Source of the DNA: Faecalibacterium sp.
Lineage (GTDB): Bacteria > Bacillota > Clostridia > Oscillospirales > Ruminococcaceae
Assembly: GCA_020025795.1 (NCBI GenBank)
Contig: JAHHRK010000058.1
Span: forward strand, 1-9,493
Direction of reading: 5' to 3'
DNA length: 9,493 nt
This document shows, one piece after another, positions 7,085 through 9,493 of the stretch; positions within the stretch are counted from its first letter, which is position 1; each line of letters begins with the position of its first letter. A model generated the notes under the pieces. It saw nothing but the letters and a program-made list of their open reading frames with translations. It did not search any database and was not told the DNA's origin. A program made the translations under genes and the position numbers.

Positions 7085-7747
7085 TTAGCTCAACCATGCC
7101 ATCAGCCGACCCATCGTGCCGGTGGCCATCATGATACCAACCAGAATCAAAAAGCTGCCGCTGATACGATTAATAATCGTATAGTGCCGTTTGATCCAGT
7201 CGAACGTATTTTTCAGCTGATCGATCAATACCGCACTGAGCAAAAACGGCACGCCCAGACCCAGCGAGTAGACCAGCAGCATCAGCATACCGCTCAAAAC
7301 ATGGCCTTGCTGCGATGCCATCATCAGCGCAGAACCCAGGAATGCACCCACGCAGGGCGTCCAGCCTAAAGAGAAAATCACGCCAAACAGCATCGCTGAG
7401 AAAAATCCCATGTTGCTGGTATTTACAGAGCGGTTGCTGCCGCGGAAAAAGTCCAGTTCAAACAGGCCCAAAAAGTGCAAACCGAACAAGATGACCACGC
7501 CACCCGAAACCAGGTTTACTGCCGTCTGGTGGCTTTTTAAAAAGCTGCCTAAGGTGCCGGCCAGTGCCCCCAATACCACAAACACCATCGTAAAGCCCAG
7601 CACAAAGCCGGAAGCGGTCGTCAGTGTTTTTTTCGTGGTGCGGGATTCGCCGCCTGCGAAATACGATACGTAAATCGGCAGCATCGGCAAAAGACAAGGC
7701 GACACAAAGGTGATGATGCCCTCCAAAAATGCGATAATATACTGCAT
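7085..7747 (-). CDS. ccdA: CcdA/DsbD-type transmembrane thiol electron transporter
   Basis: This 220-residue polytopic membrane protein has six predicted hydrophobic segments and moves reducing equivalents from cytoplasmic thioredoxin to extracytoplasmic partners. The two redox cysteines characteristic of the family are present: Cys18 in FVSPCLLPMLP in the first segment and Cys132 in GWTPCVGAFLG in the fourth. Length and layout match the short CcdA form without the soluble domains of DsbD. The ribosome binding site TAGGAG lies six bases ahead of the ATG. It forms a two-gene unit with the TlpA-like protein, its obvious partner. A 15-base palindrome lies about 85 bases upstream (7833-7847) and nearly matches one upstream of the rubrerythrin gene, hinting at shared redox control. 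Confidence 0.93.
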   Translation of the reverse strand: MQYIIAFLEGIITFVSPCLLPMLPIYVSYFAGGESRTTKKTLTTASGFVLGFTMVFVVLGALAGTLGSFLKSHQTAVNLVSGGVVILFGLHFLGLFELDFFRGSNRSVNTSNMGFFSAMLFGVIFSLGWTPCVGAFLGSALMMASQQGHVLSGMLMLLVYSLGLGVPFLLSAVLIDQLKNTFDWIKRHYTIINRISGSFLILVGIMMATGTMGRLMAWLS

Positions 7748-7805
7748 ATAAACTCCTATTTATGATAAGTAAGCAAGAAGGATATTCTTTGCTTTTGTTA
7801 TTCCC

Positions 7806-7847
7806 AGTATGCCAGTATGATATCCTTTTTTCTGTGACAAAATCACA
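7806..7847 (-). promoter_or_regulatory. Palindromic operator and promoter region of ccdA-tlpA
   Basis: On the minus strand TGTGATTTTGTCACA (7833-7847) is a 15-base palindrome, extended by TTTTC/GAAAA flanks. It is followed by possible -10 boxes TATCAT (7817-7822) and CATACT (7806-7811). CATACT lies 21 bases after the palindrome, the same spacing as between the rubrerythrin palindrome and its TATAAT. No T-run follows the hairpin on either strand, so it does not look like a terminator. CCAGTATG is repeated in tandem on the plus strand (7804-7819). Confidence 0.45.
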
Positions 7848-7848
7848 G

Positions 7849-7885
7849 AAAAGAAAATCCGGATATGGTAAATGCCATACCCGGA
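7849..7885 (-). terminator. Intrinsic terminator after ferritin
   Basis: TCCGGGTATGG, loop CATTTA, CCATATCCGGA read on the minus strand form an 11-pair stem with one G-U pair (7858-7885), followed by TTTTCTTTT. It starts 12 bases after the ferritin stop. The plus strand also has a T-run after the stem (7887-7892). Confidence 0.88.
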
Positions 7886-7897
7886 CTTTTTTGGTTT

Positions 7898-8410
7898 TTA
7901 CAGTACCAGCGAAGGTGCCGTATATACGCGGCTGCCCAACTCGCTGTCCAGCATATACAGGCTGCGCGGATCTTCGCCAAACAGAGAATACTTTTTGATC
8001 AGATTATCTGCGTTGGTTTCCTCTTCGCCCTGCTCTTTCACGAACCAGTCCAAAAACTGCATGGTTCGGAAATCTTTGCAGCTGTATGCGGCATCATAAA
8101 TGGCATGAATCAGGCTTGTGACATAGTTCTCATGCTTCAGGCCTTCCTCCAGAACCGTCTTGGGGCTAGTCATCGCAACATTCGGCTTTTCGATGGCATC
8201 CAGCACCACACGCTCGCCGTTGTTTTGCAGATACTGTATAAACAGCATGGCGTGATCCCGTTCTTCCTGCGCCTGCACCTTGTACCAGTTTCCAAAGCCT
8301 TCCAGGCCCTGGTCGTAGTAGTAATTGGAAAAATCCAAATACAAGTAAGCAGAATAAAATTCCTTGTTGACCTGTTGGTTGAGCAACGCTGCTACATTTT
8401 TATCCAGCAT
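7898..8410 (-). CDS. ftnA: Bacterial ferritin, FtnA type
   Basis: This 170-residue iron-storage protein forms a 24-subunit shell, oxidises Fe(II) at a diiron centre and stores it as mineral. The start at 8410 is preferred over an ATG at 8446 because GAGAGG lies eight bases ahead and because the numbering then matches E. coli FtnA at every ferroxidase ligand: Glu17, Glu50, His53, Glu94, Gln127 and Glu130, plus Tyr24. The third-site residues Glu49, Glu126 and Glu129 are also present. Motifs visible are NKEFYSAYLYLDF (15-27), QAQEERDHA (46-54) and VKEQGEEE (124-131). There is no Met ligand pattern of haem-binding bacterioferritin. It follows the rubrerythrin gene on the same strand after an 88-base gap with a strong hairpin, so it is probably co-transcribed in part. 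The pairing suggests peroxide detoxification together with iron sequestration. Confidence 0.95.
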   Translation of the reverse strand: MLDKNVAALLNQQVNKEFYSAYLYLDFSNYYYDQGLEGFGNWYKVQAQEERDHAMLFIQYLQNNGERVVLDAIEKPNVAMTSPKTVLEEGLKHENYVTSLIHAIYDAAYSCKDFRTMQFLDWFVKEQGEEETNADNLIKKYSLFGEDPRSLYMLDSELGSRVYTAPSLVL

Positions 8411-8451
8411 GTGTAGAACCTCTCTTTTCTGCCGTGCACTGACCAAAATGC

Positions 8452-8486
8452 CCCTGTCCCAGCGGCAAACTGCCGCCGGGACAGGG
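8452..8486 (-). terminator. Strong hairpin between rubrerythrin and ferritin genes
   Basis: CCCTGTCCC and GCGGCA pair with TGCCGC and GGGACAGGG around a three-base loop, 15 pairs with one A-C mismatch. It lies 12 bases after the rubrerythrin stop. On the minus strand the stem is followed only by GGCATTTTGG, a poor T-tract, so termination may be partial. It could instead stabilise or process the message so that ferritin is made at a different level from rubrerythrin. No separate ferritin promoter is apparent between the stem and the ferritin start. Confidence 0.6.
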
Positions 8487-8498
8487 ATTTATTTTGTA

Positions 8499-9155
8499 TC
8501 AGTAATTTTCCTTGTGAACCTCAAAGTATGCCTGCGGATGGTTGCAAACCGGGCACACATCGGGAGCCTTCGTGCCGACCACGATGTGGCCGCAGTTACG
8601 GCACTCCCAAATGGTGACACCGCTCTTTTCAAAGACAGCCTTGGTCTCCACATTTTTCAGCAGTGCGCGATAACGCTCCTCGTGAGTCTTTTCGATAGCA
8701 CCCACGCCGCGGAAGCGCTCGGCCAGCTCGTGGAAGCCTTCCTCGTCTGCTTCCTTAGCCATGCGGTCGTACATATCGGTCCACTCAGCGTTTTCGCCTT
8801 CTGCTGCGTGCAGCAGGTTTTCAGCGGTATCGCCCAGTTCGCCCAGAGCCTTAAACCACAGTTTTGCGTGTTCTTTCTCGTTTTCAGCCGTCTGCAAAAA
8901 CAGTGCTGCGATCTGTTCGTAGCCTGCCTTCTTCGCCACGGACGCAAAGTAGGTGTACTTGTTGCGTGCCATGGATTCGCCTGCAAAAGCCTCCCACAAA
9001 TTCTTTTCGGTCTTGGTACCTGCATAAGGATTCTTAGCAGGTTCTTCCACCTTTACAAAGACGCTTGCGGGCTGCTTGCACTTGGGGCAAACAAAATCTG
9101 CAGGCAGCTGGCCTTCATGAATATAACCGCAAACAGTGCATTTCCATTTTTCCAT
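8499..9155 (-). CDS. Rubrerythrin with rubredoxin domains at both ends
   Basis: This 218-residue cytoplasmic peroxide reductase has three parts. An N-terminal short rubredoxin domain has Cys6, Cys9, Cys23 and Cys26 (CTVC...CPKC). A rubrerythrin four-helix diiron domain spans about 45-170. A C-terminal short rubredoxin domain has Cys185, Cys188, Cys201 and Cys204 (CRNC...CPVC). Aligned by eye to Desulfovibrio rubrerythrin, all diiron ligands are present: Glu60, Glu93, His96, Glu121, Glu124, Glu155 and His158. The enzyme should reduce hydrogen peroxide with electrons from NAD(P)H-dependent reductases through its iron sites. The start is placed at the second ATG (9155) because AAAGGAG lies nine bases ahead of it and only three ahead of the ATG at 9161; the protein then begins MEKWKCTVCGY, usual for N-terminal rubredoxins. 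It lies between the NifX-like and ferritin genes on the same strand. Confidence 0.93.
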   Translation of the reverse strand: MEKWKCTVCGYIHEGQLPADFVCPKCKQPASVFVKVEEPAKNPYAGTKTEKNLWEAFAGESMARNKYTYFASVAKKAGYEQIAALFLQTAENEKEHAKLWFKALGELGDTAENLLHAAEGENAEWTDMYDRMAKEADEEGFHELAERFRGVGAIEKTHEERYRALLKNVETKAVFEKSGVTIWECRNCGHIVVGTKAPDVCPVCNHPQAYFEVHKENY

Positions 9156-9269
9156 AATCATTTTCTCCTTTTATCTGTTTTTGAATTATATTATGTGTCG
9201 AGAACGCTCTATTCTTTCACCGATCGAAATTATCGGCATGCTAAGCAGGAACTATTCTCATTTGCCAGT

Positions 9270-9311
9270 ATTATAGCGCATTTTTTCAGATTTTAATGTG
9301 ACTTTGTCACA
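9270..9311 (-). promoter_or_regulatory. Rubrerythrin promoter with palindromic operator
   Basis: On the minus strand a perfect TATAAT (9270-9275) lies about 115 bases ahead of the rubrerythrin start. The -35 position has no good match, but the 15-base palindrome TGTGACTTTGTCACA (9297-9311, plus-strand reading) overlaps it, centred about 41 bases before the expected start point. A weak -35 with a dyad at that position is what an activator-dependent (class II) promoter looks like, though a repressor site is also possible. The dyad also lies just after the NifX-like stop codon, but it lacks a T-tract. Confidence 0.5.
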
Positions 9312-9317
9312 CAAGGA

Positions 9318-9493
9318 TCAGTGGTTGCCGCACTCGTCTGCATGAGCATGCTCGTGGCAGACAGCACCAGTGGTAACCAGTTCACCCTTCAGGTAAGCTT
9401 CCACAGCCTGGCGTGCATCGCCTGCTGCGCCAACAACCACTTCCACACCGCGCTCGTTGAAGATATCCACAGCGCCGCCGCCCATGCCGCCGG
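9318..9493 (-). CDS. NifX/NifB-type iron-molybdenum cluster-binding protein, C-terminal part
   Basis: Only the last 58 codons are in the window; the gene continues beyond the right edge. The translation begins GGMGGGAVDIFNERGVEVVV and ends GAVCHEHAHADECGNH. The glycine-rich turn, the VDIFNERGVEVVVGAAGDARQ stretch, and the AVEAYLKGEL helix followed by a short Cys/His tail are typical of the small dinitrogenase Fe-Mo cofactor family (NifX/NifB-C-like) proteins common in Clostridia that lack nitrogenase. These are thought to carry iron-sulfur or Fe-Mo-type clusters. The tail, with cysteines and five histidines in 13 residues, may bind metal. It ends 162 bases upstream of the rubrerythrin start and on the same strand. 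The family call is from pattern memory on a fragment. Confidence 0.8.
   Translation of the reverse strand, partial: GGMGGGAVDIFNERGVEVVVGAAGDARQAVEAYLKGELVTTGAVCHEHAHADECGNH

Noticed and set aside
7804..7819. Tandem CCAGTATG repeat as part of a CRISPR or iteron array
   Set aside because: There are only two 8-base copies, with no spacers or further units. It is more likely part of the ccdA promoter region.
9297..9311. The palindrome as a terminator of the NifX-like gene
   Set aside because: The six-pair arms are short and no T-run follows directly on the minus strand (TTAAAATCTG). Its near copy at 7833-7847 lies beyond a separate, complete ferritin terminator, so a binding site is a better reading, though partial termination cannot be excluded.
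9336..9350. GAGCATGCTC palindrome as an operator
   Set aside because: It lies within the His/Cys-rich coding tail of the NifX-like gene and is explained by the codons for His, Glu, His and Ala.

Overview
The window looks like a chromosomal segment from an anaerobic, Gram-positive gut-type Clostridia, probably in or near the Oscillospiraceae (Faecalibacterium/Subdoligranulum-like). This is an inference. It rests on strong AAAGGAGG-type ribosome binding sites, a lipobox lipoprotein, anaerobe-type peroxide/iron proteins (rubredoxin-containing rubrerythrin, FtnA-type ferritin, NifX-like cluster protein) and a clostridial-looking GH3 hexosaminidase. There is no rRNA, tRNA, CRISPR array, insertion sequence or phage gene.

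Region 1 (about 118-4404, all minus strand) is a four-gene unit read right to left: an OmpR/PhoB-type response regulator, a membrane sensor histidine kinase (ATGA overlap), a small single-pass membrane protein of unknown family (17-base overlap with the kinase gene) and a lipoprotein of beta-propeller-like type. It ends at a strong hairpin terminator at 118-156. Two extracytoplasmic proteins made from the same unit as the two-component pair suggest an envelope-sensing module in which they act as accessory sensors or outputs. Their function is not known from the sequence.

Region 2 (4405-6475): a divergent intergenic region of about 236 bases drives the two-component unit leftwards and, rightwards, a single gene for a cytoplasmic GH3 beta-N-acetylhexosaminidase-like enzyme. 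That gene has clearly optimised codons and ends at a bidirectional terminator shared with the converging tlpA-like gene.

Region 3 (6485-9493, all minus strand) is a redox/iron group: a NifX-like cluster-binding protein (partial, running off the right edge), a rubrerythrin with rubredoxin domains at both ends, a ferritin, then a CcdA-type electron-transfer membrane protein coupled to a TlpA-type membrane-anchored thioredoxin. Rubrerythrin plus ferritin fits peroxide reduction and iron storage; CcdA plus TlpA exports reducing equivalents to extracytoplasmic thiols. Two nearly identical 15-base palindromes (14 of 15 bases), one upstream of rubrerythrin and one upstream of ccdA, suggest that these two transcription units share a regulator. 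This is the most interesting unannotated signal in the window, alongside the accessory proteins of the two-component unit.
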